Source of the DNA: Gracilaria caudata
Lineage: Eukaryota > Rhodophyta > Florideophyceae > Gracilariales > Gracilariaceae
Length of the DNA stretch: 17,760 nucleotides
NCBI GenBank assembly: GCA_030374735.1
Contig: JASCIV010000513.1
Span: 1-17,760 of the forward strand
Direction of reading: 5' to 3'
Position 1 is the first letter of the stretch; every line of letters starts with the position of its first letter. Positions 1-7,976 of this stretch are shown here, one piece after another. A model generated the notes under the pieces. It searched no databases. It had not been told where the DNA came from and saw nothing but the letters and a program-made list of their open reading frames with translations. The translations under genes and the position numbers were made by a program.

Positions 1-94
1 TGGTCAGTGGTTGCGATGTAGAGGTATTATAGGTCGTTGGGTCTTGAGCAAACCCACGCGTAGAAGCGGAATTAGCTTCACCGTTTCCATATAA

Positions 95-109
95 AGAGAG
101 AGAGAGAGA
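95..109. repeat. (AG)n microsatellite
   Basis: A run of about seven AG dinucleotides. It is flanked by the short inverted pair CACCGTT (79-85) and AACGGTG (114-120), so the repeat would sit in the loop of a weak stem. No gene is seen in 1-302. Confidence 0.85.
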
Positions 110-159
110 TTTGAACGGTGCCATATTTACTGGGGTACCGGCTGTAGCAAATACACGCC

Positions 160-177
160 GTGCGAAGGTCTTCGCAC
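160..177. other. Perfect 8-bp palindrome with 2-nt centre
   Basis: GTGCGAAG, then GT, then CTTCGCAC, followed by TTTT at 178-181 in the + direction. The form resembles an intrinsic terminator, but the window is eukaryotic, so that reading does not carry over. It lies about 300 nt beyond the stop codon of the minus-strand glycosyltransferase. The function is unknown. Confidence 0.5.
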
Positions 178-302
178 TTTTGGTGAAGTTGTTATTAAAT
201 GCCTGCCAATTACCTCTGTTTCGAATGGGGACAGTGTTTTCGGGCGTCCCCTCTAAACGACATATTAATAGTTAGAACCATCCATCATCTTGTTTCTCGG
301 CG

Positions 303-401
303 ATGTATGGGAAGATCATCATGGTCATTGCATCCCTCGTCGGGTTCTTCATTGGTAAACTCATTGCCGTACGAGAACTGCAAGCCAAATTGTTCCAGTA
401 G
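303..401 (+). CDS. Candidate 32-residue membrane micropeptide
   Basis: An ATG at 303 opens a frame that closes with TAG at 399-401. The peptide begins MYGKIIMVIASLVGFF, followed by a charged amphipathic end (GKLIAVRELQAKLF). This gives one hydrophobic stretch of about 15-17 residues with a basic, helix-prone tail, the profile of a small single-span or tail-anchored membrane protein. In-frame stops lie just upstream (TAG at 273-275), so it is either a free-standing micropeptide or the last exon of a gene whose earlier exons lie outside the frame. I do not match it to any known small organellar or ER subunit. It points toward the 3' end of the glycosyltransferase gene on the other strand. A chance ORF of this size is quite possible. 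Confidence 0.3.
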   Translation: MYGKIIMVIASLVGFFIGKLIAVRELQAKLFQ

Positions 402-478
402 ACCGTACTGTGATAGATTCTATGTACAGAGGATTAAAGGTACAACAATCATGACATGGAAGGATTATGCTTCTCTAA

Positions 479-2281
479 TTATGGAACGTCACATTGCTCT
501 TCTTCAACGGCCGCGTGTGTCGTTTGTTGTTTTCCAGTATTCCGTCGCTTAGCCACACATCTTCTTCCCATCGACTTTCTAACAAGGCTCTGTTTAAACT
601 CAAAAGGAGTTTTCATGATTGCACGATAGATATCACGAAAGTAAGTGTATTGTAACTGATCATCGACCTTTGTCATCCACTTCGGCGCAGCTTGAGGCAT
701 TGAGACAGCCGTTGTAGGATCGCTCTTTCCATCCGTCGTAGACGCAGATCCATATCTTTCCTTCGTTACAAAATCCTCAAACGCACGATGATGATAATGA
801 ACCATGATCGGCTGATCATCTTCATCAACCGGTTCAAAAAAGTTGGAAGAGTTTCGCTTCACGGGAGCCTGTGATGAAGGTACTCCCACAACATGATGCA
901 CACCAGAACTCTTCCACCAGTGGTCTGTGTATGCCACGGACTTTCCATTATTTGTTTGTCTTCCAAATCTATGAATATATACTTCTGGCATCGGCCCATT
1001 CGGAGCTGTAAGATGCCCAGAATTTCCCATAACCAAGAACCAAAACATGAACTGTTTATACATGCTGTTCAAACGTCGTCTCAAATATGCTCTCAAAACT
1101 TGTTTACCCGCAAGTTGATGATCTTTTCCGATACCGAGCATTGCAAATTCATCTACATCGGCCATCATAATCCATTCACACCGAGGTCGCGCCGCAACTA
1201 GCATATAACTGAAGGCTTGGGTTTGAGATCGACGCCAAGGCCAGTAAAGAACTTGAACATCATCGCGATGTTTATACTTTTTAGAAAGATCTTGTTCCGC
1301 ACCGTTGTCTATGACATACACCATGTCAACGCCGATATGCTTGTAATACGAGATCCAATCATGTAGATAATTCGTAAATGGTTTGATTTGGGTAGCGAGA
1401 CAGACTTCATACCGCGGTTCTGAATCAACAGCTTCTGGATCAATGTCATCTCCAAGTGCTTCAAATTTCTGCTGTGATTTGACGTACATCAACGGTTGAG
1501 AAATAATTTGTTCCAAGTCTGAATCCTGGAAATGAAGCCGAGTATCATTAGGCAGTGGGACAAGATCACCGTGAAGAAGAGTAACATTGATGGAATCATG
1601 AATTTGAACAGTGTTTTGTAACTGTTCGTCGACATACTCATTGCGAGGCAAAACCAGGGATATGAACTCTTCTTCTTCAATATGACGAGGAACAGTGCAC
1701 GAAAATACGTCTCCCTTGTATGTTTCGGATGGATATACGTCATTACCGACTAGGCAACCGTAAACCACAAAACCACGATCGAAGGACCCCATTGTGACCC
1801 CAGTAGCATAGATGAAGAGCTCTGTTTGCGAACGATTTGTGGGAAACGGTCTGGCATAATGCAAGAATACATAGGGACGAGTCCAATGCGTGGGGGTGAG
1901 CTGCTCAGCTTCGGGAGTGTTTCGATGTAATGTGTACGTAGTTGCTATGTGAGGTGGAAGACGCCATTGTTCGGAACGTTCAGTTGACGCGATAGTCGAG
2001 AATAACGATTGCGAGCGGGCTGAAATGACTTTTGCAGCAAACTCTCTGTAGCTACGTAACCACGTTTTATGAGTCAGAAGCTCTTCTTGGATTACCAACG
2101 GAGGTACCAAGACAGCTGCCACCAATATCAAAACGGCGACGACGAGCACAATGCGAGTTACGGACGTGCTGTTCACCGAGACTCGAATTCGCGCTAGCAA
2201 AGCAGAAAGTCGATTGAACGATCCGAGAAGCGGTTCATCGAGCCGAATGCCCACATCGCGTTTGCACGGCCGTGAAGACAT
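479..2281 (-). CDS. GT92 (DUF23)-like type II membrane glycosyltransferase
   Basis: Predicted 600-residue Golgi-type glycosyltransferase. The open frame runs up to 2350, but the first ATG is at 2281 (MSSRPCKRD), and that start is used here. A basic cytoplasmic N-terminus precedes one hydrophobic segment at about residues 44-64 (IVLVVAVLILVAAVLV), typical of a signal anchor. A luminal stem follows. From about residue 291 the GT92/DUF23 pattern appears: WISYYKHIGVDMVYVIDNG, then a PWRRSQTQAF stretch, then DVDEF at about 375-379 as the likely metal and nucleotide-sugar site, then a C-terminal HYHHRAFEDFVTKERYG of the kind seen at the end of this fold. Several N-x-S/T sites lie in the luminal part. 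The stop is TAA. Donor and acceptor sugars cannot be read from sequence; GT92 members include galactosyltransferases. The GT class is fairly secure, the exact role is not. Confidence 0.8.
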   Translation of the reverse strand: MSSRPCKRDVGIRLDEPLLGSFNRLSALLARIRVSVNSTSVTRIVLVVAVLILVAAVLVPPLVIQEELLTHKTWLRSYREFAAKVISARSQSLFSTIASTERSEQWRLPPHIATTYTLHRNTPEAEQLTPTHWTRPYVFLHYARPFPTNRSQTELFIYATGVTMGSFDRGFVVYGCLVGNDVYPSETYKGDVFSCTVPRHIEEEEFISLVLPRNEYVDEQLQNTVQIHDSINVTLLHGDLVPLPNDTRLHFQDSDLEQIISQPLMYVKSQQKFEALGDDIDPEAVDSEPRYEVCLATQIKPFTNYLHDWISYYKHIGVDMVYVIDNGAEQDLSKKYKHRDDVQVLYWPWRRSQTQAFSYMLVAARPRCEWIMMADVDEFAMLGIGKDHQLAGKQVLRAYLRRRLNSMYKQFMFWFLVMGNSGHLTAPNGPMPEVYIHRFGRQTNNGKSVAYTDHWWKSSGVHHVVGVPSSQAPVKRNSSNFFEPVDEDDQPIMVHYHHRAFEDFVTKERYGSASTTDGKSDPTTAVSMPQAAPKWMTKVDDQLQYTYFRDIYRAIMKTPFEFKQSLVRKSMGRRCVAKRRNTGKQQTTHAAVEEEQCDVP

Positions 2282-2411
2282 GAATGCTGAGAGGCAGGGA
2301 TTCAAAGTACCGACGGTCGAAGCAAAGGTCTGCGCGAGTGGTGTGCCCAAGCATGTGGAACTCGTTAGAATCGCAAGGCAGTGGCGATTCGCCAGGGCGG
2401 TATGGGTCCAT
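2235..2411 (-). CDS. Upstream ORF overlapping the GT92 start
   Basis: On the minus strand an ATG at 2411 (MDPYRPGESP) opens a 58-codon frame that ends with TGA at 2235-2237, about 45 nt inside the GT92 coding sequence and in a different frame. If the transcript starts upstream of 2411, ribosomes would meet this ATG first and read past the GT92 ATG. It could be a translational brake, an old coding remnant, or simply upstream of the real transcription start. The frame is also open further upstream without an ATG. No domain is recognised. Confidence 0.25.
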   Translation of the reverse strand: MDPYRPGESPLPCDSNEFHMLGHTTRADLCFDRRYFESLPLSIHVFTAVQTRCGHSAR

Positions 2412-2549
2412 CTTGCGTTTGGCTGCCACTTGGGTTGCGAGAGATTCAGGGATGGCGGCGCGGCTGGCTGCTCGTGTCGGCGTCAATGCGGTTGCTGACT
2501 GCTGCACGCACCGCCACGGCGAATTGTTGATGCAAACGTCCCGTTCGGC

Positions 2550-2566
2550 CACGTGACGTGACGTAA
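2550..2566. promoter_or_regulatory. G-box/CRE-like site upstream of GT92 gene
   Basis: CACGTG (2550-2555) runs into TGACGTGACGTAA (2554-2566), so two TGACGT half-sites sit head to tail with an E-box/G-box. Such ACGT cores are bound by bZIP and bHLH factors in many eukaryotes. It lies about 270 nt upstream of the GT92 ATG. Regulatory use is inferred only from the motif. Confidence 0.35.
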
Positions 2567-2594
2567 CACGGCAGCCATGAGGAGGAGGAGGAGG

Positions 2595-2653
2595 ATCTCA
2601 CTGTGAGATTCTCACAGGGTCTCACTTGGCTTACAGTAAGCTAACCGTCGGTT
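2595..2653. repeat. Cluster of four single-centre palindromes
   Basis: Four perfect inverted repeats, each with a one-base centre, are packed into 59 nt: ATCTCAC-T-GTGAGAT (2595-2609), CTGTGAGA-T-TCTCACAG (2601-2617), GCTTAC-A-GTAAGC (2629-2641) and AACCG-T-CGGTT (2643-2653). The first two overlap and share an arm, so as hairpins they would exclude each other. A (GAG)n tract at about 2579-2594 sits immediately to the left. This could be a protein-binding array or a structured region upstream of the GT92 gene. Confidence 0.6.
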
Positions 2654-3333
2654 GGTTGATCACAATTCATTCCTTGATTCTTCTCATGAACCTCACACCT
2701 TTTGGCTCCGCACCCTGACCCCGTTTGAAAGAGGTTGGTTTCTTCCTTCGTAAAGTGCCTCTGAAGAACTTTCTAACGGTAACAATGTTCACTTACCACA
2801 GTTAGGCGGCAAGGTCTAGTGCAGTGCAAATCTAAAAGTAGAGACAAGGGGCATCAACAATAATGAGCAACATGAGGTCTTTCTTCATCGGCAATGAACG
2901 CAACGCCTACAAGAAAATTGCGGTCCGGTTACAATGACACTTCGTCGAAGTTTACATTTGCTTATTCTCTATGTATCTGATCCTGTGAAGGAGAACGACT
3001 GCAAGCTTCTGAATCTCGGCCCACAATCACACCGCACGCATTGGATGCTTGACAGCACTGCAAGTGTGGCATTTCATGTCCAGGCTCTCATGTCCCGGTT
3101 CCCGTGTTAGACTTGGCCCTACATCAACATCCCTATTATTTTCTGACATTGTTCGTTCTTCCCCGATAGTCCCATTACTTCATGCTGACAGTAAGGGCAT
3201 GGGGCTCCTTCGCCTTCAACCAACAAACCTGTTCCACTCGTCACCACATTACGCAATCTCCAGCGATACAACGCTGCCTTCTTCTACCGGCCCAATACAT
3301 GTTTCTCACGCCTTATGACTCACGATACCATAA
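2654..3333. other. Intergenic, no supported gene
   Basis: No convincing gene is seen. Plus-strand frame 1 is open from about 3049 to 3318 and then carries TGA (3316-3318) and TAA (3331-3333). This may be the decayed upstream part of the broken coding region that follows, but no domain is visible. Confidence 0.4.
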
Positions 3334-4921
3334 TATCAACGAAGACAAGCATTTCGTATACTGCCTCGGCGTGTACCTTTGTCCATTATGCCACATCGTT
3401 TTCGGACGTTGCTGGAACTCAACCCGAGAAGTGCAGTCCGTCATGTTCTTAAGAATGTCTCAATCGAACGACATTCTTATTCCCTCATCGTACAGAATGT
3501 CGTGCGACGAGTGCATCTTTATATAAACCATAGCCGTTCCGAAAACGAGAGTCTTCGACGAATTGTACTCAAACTTGCTTGGCACAAACGTCAATTCAAA
3601 TGGCGCATAGAATTCCTTTGAATCACATATTCACCATACCCTTCGATGCCCAAGTGCATCAACATAATGCTACCCAGCATCCGCCTTGCCCAGGTTCCAC
3701 TTGCCCGCGCTGTGGTGGCTCTCAACATGGAAACAGTCATTACCCACACGACGTCTCGCATCTTCGGCTCACTTTTCAAGGTCAACCAGGAGCTCACGGC
3801 AACTCACCATGCTGTCATGGAGGGCACCATCCTCATCACCAAGGCACTACGCGCACTTCACCCACAAACAGAAGCAGGCCCTCGGGTCGTCCCCTTCTGC
3901 TTGCTATGTCCATTGACTCCAAAACACTCGCCGTAGCAGACTCCCTTAACACGATATCCATCTTTACCGTTGGTACTTCAGACGAGAAACTTACTCTAGA
4001 TTGCATTCGCCCTGCAAGCAGCACGATAACTGCCCTAGCGATCACGGAGGGAGGCAGTACGGTGCTCTTCGTGGAAAAGTGTGCGCCGGCAATTTTGAAG
4101 ATGTTCAATACTTCCGACCCAACTGCCTTGCATGAAATCAGCCCCGTGCACGAGCGCGACGAAGCCCGGGTGGTAAGCTGTTCTATCAGTTCTCACTTCA
4201 TACTTGCCAGCTTCTACAACAAAAGGACATCAACAAGAGCAATGGCCTTGTGGCGTCGGGCGCATAACAAGATTGACTCCGAACTCACTCAAGTTTTCGC
4301 CTGGAATTCGGAGCAAGTTGGAAGTAGTCAAACGCATTTGTATAGCCCATTGTACGTCACAGAGTGGCATACACAAGGTGACCACTGTGCATACAATGCC
4401 GAGGTCGCGTACCACGTTGATAAAAAACTCGTGTATCATCCAGAAGTCGGAAATGAAGAATGTGTGCGGCCGAGCTGCATATTACTGGATCGAAAGCCCA
4501 TTGCCATTCGTATAGATCAGAGCCACGGAAGGGACTGTGTGTACATTCTGTCCGAAAACCAACTCCGCATATATCGAGTGAATCGGAGGAGCCAACTCTG
4601 TCTGGTTGACTGCGTGGATTTTGGCAATGAGATCTGCAGCTCAGCTGTTTGCGGGATTTGGAAGGGGCGTCGGAATCGTCATGTCACAGTTGCCCGCATT
4701 GTAAATGGGCAAGTCATGGTTTTCCGAGCTCAGCTTCCAAATGGTGTCAGATTCCAAATCCCTTAACCATCTTCAACCAAACGAATGCTTCACTTCCGTA
4801 CCACAAAGATGTCTGTGAACGGTTCATCGAACACTACCTTAATAACCTCTTGCATATCATGCATACACCGCGGATTAGAAGTACAGTCTCCCGCTTTGGA
4901 GAGTCAATCTACGCCGTATAG
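3334..4921 (+). pseudogene. Broken coding region, possibly beta-propeller-like
   Basis: Three consecutive stretches on the + strand look coding but lie in different frames. The first runs 3334-3936 in one frame, with C-rich third codon positions and a single internal TGA at 3619-3621. The second is 3906-4766 (ATG at 3906, MSIDSKTLAVADSLNTISIF; 286 codons without a stop), with alternating short strands reminiscent of a WD40/beta-propeller but no clear WD dipeptides. The third runs from about 4740 to TAG at 4919-4921 (ending FGESIYAV). Both frame changes are of the -1/+2 kind, as single-base deletions would give. No GT-AG intron resembling the one at 12090 joins them. The best reading is a decayed gene. 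Alternatives are an intact 286-residue protein from 3906 alone, unseen introns, or sequence errors. The protein family is not recognised. Confidence 0.45.
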
Positions 4922-5748
4922 GCAGGACTTTTGACATTCGGCGCATCTCGAAATAAGACAGTAGACCACCATTCCTCCAGCAATCTATCAAGGAGTAAAC
5001 AGTTAAGTTGAACGCCAACCCTTCTTGACCCACAACTTGAGTAAACGCGGCGCTTTTCCTGCTATCCACACTGCACCGTAGATTTGTGCAGAAACATCAT
5101 GATCAAACTTCATTAAGCGCATAGAAATTACTCCTCAGTACTTTCGATGCTTCATGTCTACCAAGAGGGCTGGCTTTTGAAGATAAACAACCGTTGGTAC
5201 ACTAAACACATCTTCCTTCTCAAATACAACGTACATCAATCAGACCAAGCAAGTACAACTAAGGATTCCATATGTTATGCTTTTCACACCCATCTCTCCG
5301 ACTCCCATAGATCATGTTCCTGATACATGGATGCCGCGTTGATTTATGGGCTTGGGGATCTTCACAATTTCTTGAGAGGCGTCCACACACCCTTCCAAAT
5401 GGCCTCACAAGACATGCCAGCGGGCACAGGAGGGCGGGCAGCGGTTGACACAAGCATGCTCAGTGGCGAGATGGTGGATCTGCGTGTGAGTGGTGAAGCG
5501 ATTCCTTTGTCGGTGTTTGCGTGATGCCTAGACATATGACCACATTGATTGGTCTGGAGCTACCTTCCGTTACCAAGGTTTGAAGCCCCGGGGTATGAAG
5601 GTAGCGTTCTACCTTGTGATTGTTGTTGGGTCCGCTCGGTTGCCGACATAGCTCATTCAGTACTTCGCATTGCTAGGGTATGTGAATTCTCATTGCAAAG
5701 AAGCGGAAGGTCTCTGTACACCATCTGCTTGGGCACAAAGAGCATCGA
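4922..5748. other. Intergenic region, one weak ORF and an inverted repeat
   Basis: No secure gene. A 65-codon + ORF at 5327-5524 (ATG start, TGA stop) has plausible codon usage but no domain. An inverted repeat, GCTACCTTC (5559-5567) and GAAGGTAGC (5597-5605), has a 9-bp stem and a 29-nt loop. I checked it for tRNA features because of the GGTTTGAA loop-like string; there is no acceptor stem, D-arm or anticodon arm. Confidence 0.35.
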
Positions 5749-6302
5749 TCAATCCTGTGATTTCTGACTTAATGCGTCGATGAATCTTTTCAAGTCTTCG
5801 AGAGAGATAAGATCTTCGAAGATTTGAATAACTCTTGTTCAAAGTCCGCATTTCCTTTCACGCGACCCATGGCAAGGTCTATCAGAATTGCGTCGTTGGT
5901 TTTTCCGTGGATCATTACGTTCCTTTGGTATGCATCTCCCCATGCCATCCCAGCCTGGTGAAGAGCTCTTACTGCATTCGTCAATTGACGTTTCCATGCC
6001 AACTTCTGGGATTCTGTTACGTTACTCACAATGGATAGTGTTCTTCCCTCAGAGAATGAACGGAACGACAAATTTGTCGATGTACCCATTTCCAGCACTG
6101 ACGACGCCCAGTGGCGGGGCCCGCCTATGATATTAGGATGTTGCGGAGTTTGCAATGAATATTTTATCTCCGATCAAAAGTCATCTGCACAAGCTGATTT
6201 TACACAAACAATATCGTTACCGATCTTTGCTATGAAGACATTATCCCATACCTCACTAAGAAATTCGATTTCTTCCATTTCAAAAACACGAATATAGGAC
6301 AT
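5749..6302 (-). pseudogene. Protein-kinase-like gene with in-frame TGA
   Basis: From an ATG at 6302 (MSYIRVFEME) the minus strand encodes a compact kinase-like fold. An N-lobe strand pair leads to IVCVKSA, whose Lys is the likely beta-3 lysine. Next come a TGA stop (6174-6176), an SEIKYSL alpha-C-like helix, HPNIIGG, an ALHQAGMAWGDAYQRNVMI catalytic loop (Asp and Asn kept, Trp-Gly in place of the usual His-Arg), and AILIDLA in the DFG position. The frame ends at 5790. A -1/+2 shift near there opens a natural-looking tail (EDLKRFIDALSQKSQ) to TGA at 5749-5751. The WGD catalytic loop followed by a very short C-lobe resembles small atypical kinases of fungi and algae. TGA is a normal stop in this genome (it ends the Sel1 and GT2 genes here), so this is most likely a disabled copy. 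Readthrough is a less likely alternative. Confidence 0.65.
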
Positions 6303-6405
6303 GGACAGGATTGATGATGGGATCAAGAAAGGGATAGAAGCAGCGCTGGTTGTGAGTCACGAGAGAAACAAACTATCCTGTTTTGTGAGAAGCAGTACCT
6401 TTGTA

Positions 6406-6432
6406 CAGTCGGTGCCCCCTAATTTTGAACAG
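6406..6432 (+). repeat. Left terminal inverted repeat
   Basis: Begins CAGTCGGTGCCCC and ends TTTTGAACAG. Against the reverse complement of 7423-7449 it differs at three positions (2, 14 and 18). A TA precedes it. Confidence 0.85.
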
Positions 6433-7422
6433 TACGAGAAACAAGCGACTTTTTTGGTAGAATTTTGAGTAATTTAAATTCTTTTTTTTGCTAAACAGTC
6501 GCTGTCTATAAGACCTTTAATCTTTGATGAGAAAGAGCAACAAGTACATCTAAAGGCAGGGCGGGGTGTGTTCTTGTTATCTTGAACTTCAGAATCACTA
6601 GGAGCCAAAAATGTCCGTCATAGGCACCCTCAAAAGTAACTGTAAAACTAAAAAATTGGTCTGCGCTTACAGAGTAAAGCAACAGTATTTCATACAAGAT
6701 ATCGTATGTTAGCTTAGCACATATATAGTGCGAACACTTATGTTAAGAACATTAACGTTTTCATTCTTCTAGAAGACAACTATTTATTTGAACTCAATAT
6801 ACCTTGCAAACCATCACATATTCTACAACAATACATGAGATTTGAGCATCTACACAATTTCTACATCTTAAGTTACTTTAAACCAAAAACATTCTATTCG
6901 GGTTCTAACTTTTGTTGGCTTTTACTTTTTACTACAAAAGATGAGTTATGCTTGGTGTCAACATATTCAAGAAACGTTTTGTTCAGCAATAGAGACTTCA
7001 AAAGTGTTTTCGCTAAACTGTTGACGCTTGGAAACTTATATTGGGGTTTCATTAGAAAATAGTCAACGACTTCTTTTAGTGAAAACATTTTACACTAGAA
7101 GTGTTTAGATAATCATAAACTTTCTAAAACCTGTACATTGGTTGCATTTTGAATATATAAAGGTAAATACAACTTTTTGTACGAAATTAAGCTGCATTTC
7201 AAAGCCAAGTGCCTCAAAATGTTTTCGAAAAATATCTTCGTTGTGATACAATACTGTTTTCAGTACAGAATTAACGTATTGAGAGCTTCAAGATTCTAGA
7301 GTTAAATGGAATACAACTGGATTAAGACAAAAGTGTTTGTGTTCAGAAACCAACAGATTCAGTATTTTTTTATTTCTTTAATATTTCTATGGAGGTACAG
7401 TGCATTCTGGAACGTCAGGTAC

Positions 7423-7449
7423 CTGTTCAAATTTAAGGGGCACCGACAG
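7423..7449 (-). repeat. Right terminal inverted repeat
   Basis: Reads CTGTTCAAATTT...CACCGACAG on the + strand, the inverted partner of 6406-6432. A TA follows at 7450-7451. Confidence 0.85.
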
Positions 7450-7672
7450 TATCTTGATTGTTGGCTTGTGCAGAAAGCCAGCGACATTTCCGTGAGCGAA
7501 ATACATCTAAACAGTTCCAAACAGACTCATCATAATCAGAATTATCTTGCAGATCTTTTAGAACACTTAGCAAGTCCAGTTCGAATTCTCTGCTTTGATC
7601 TTCGCATCTTTCGACCTTCGATTGCTTAGCAACCTGCTTCCAGCCAGGTGAACCACTTTGGAGTGAAGTTAG

Positions 7673-7976
7673 AGCGTTTCCTATGTACATACAATCCGCA
7701 AGTGGACGCAATTTGGCATAGATGAGGAACTGATTTCAGCCAGGTTTCCCGACATGAGATCGCTCAAGTTGTTGGAACATGTAGATCAACTGGTGACTTG
7801 CTCCAAGTCTTCTCCTAGTGGCAATTCGGATGTCAGGGGAAGAACTTCACTGCTTCTGCAATGATACCGAAGCGACTAACATGGATCTAAGGGAGCTCAT
7901 ATGCCGGTACACACTAGCCACTTTGACTTACGAGACAATTCCCGAATCGACGGATTCTCTCCTAGTTGTCGACATG
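7673..7976 (+). pseudogene. Possible decayed reading frame, convergent with Sel1 gene
   Basis: The + strand is open from 7673 to TGA at 7862-7864 (including FGIDEELISARFPDMRSLKL). A second frame then continues (NDTEATNMDLRELICRYTLA) up to the end of the opposing Sel1 gene. The two stretches look like one protein with a frame change, but there is no domain, no clear start and no proof of coding. This is a weak call, made on amino-acid composition only. Confidence 0.2.

Larger units (their letters stand above)
6406..7449. mobile_element. Non-autonomous Tc1/mariner-like DNA transposon (1,044 bp)
   Basis: The ends are 27-bp terminal inverted repeats matching at 24 positions: left CAGTCGGTGCCCC... 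at 6406-6432, and the reverse complement of 7423-7449, CTGTCGGTGCCCC.... TA flanks both sides (6404-6405 and 7450-7451), which is the target duplication of Tc1/mariner/pogo elements. The interior is AT-rich (17 G/C in the 60 bases 6841-6900) and sharply unlike its flanks. It holds only ORFs under 80 codons, and none shows a DDE/D transposase or DNA-binding motif. It is therefore a non-autonomous or badly decayed copy. It lies between the kinase remnant and the Sel1 gene and interrupts nothing recognisable. Confidence 0.8.

Noticed and set aside
3850..4766. Programmed -1 ribosomal frameshifting in the 3334-4921 region
   Set aside because: No X-XXY-YYZ slippery sequence lies in either frame overlap, and the in-frame TGA at 3619 would remain.
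5550..5640. tRNA gene suggested by the GGTTTGAA string and nearby inverted repeat
   Set aside because: No 7-bp acceptor stem, D-arm or anticodon arm can be drawn around it. The inverted repeat has the wrong spacing.
6174..6176. TGA as selenocysteine or a reassigned codon in the kinase-like gene
   Set aside because: TGA ends two intact genes in this window, no selenocysteine insertion hairpin was seen downstream, and the position is a loop with no known catalytic cysteine. A nonsense mutation is simpler.
6506..7088. Short ORFs within the transposon as transposase remnants
   Set aside because: None exceeds 80 codons or shows a DDE/D triad, a helix-turn-helix pattern or similarity I recognise. 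They are expected by chance in AT-rich DNA of this size.
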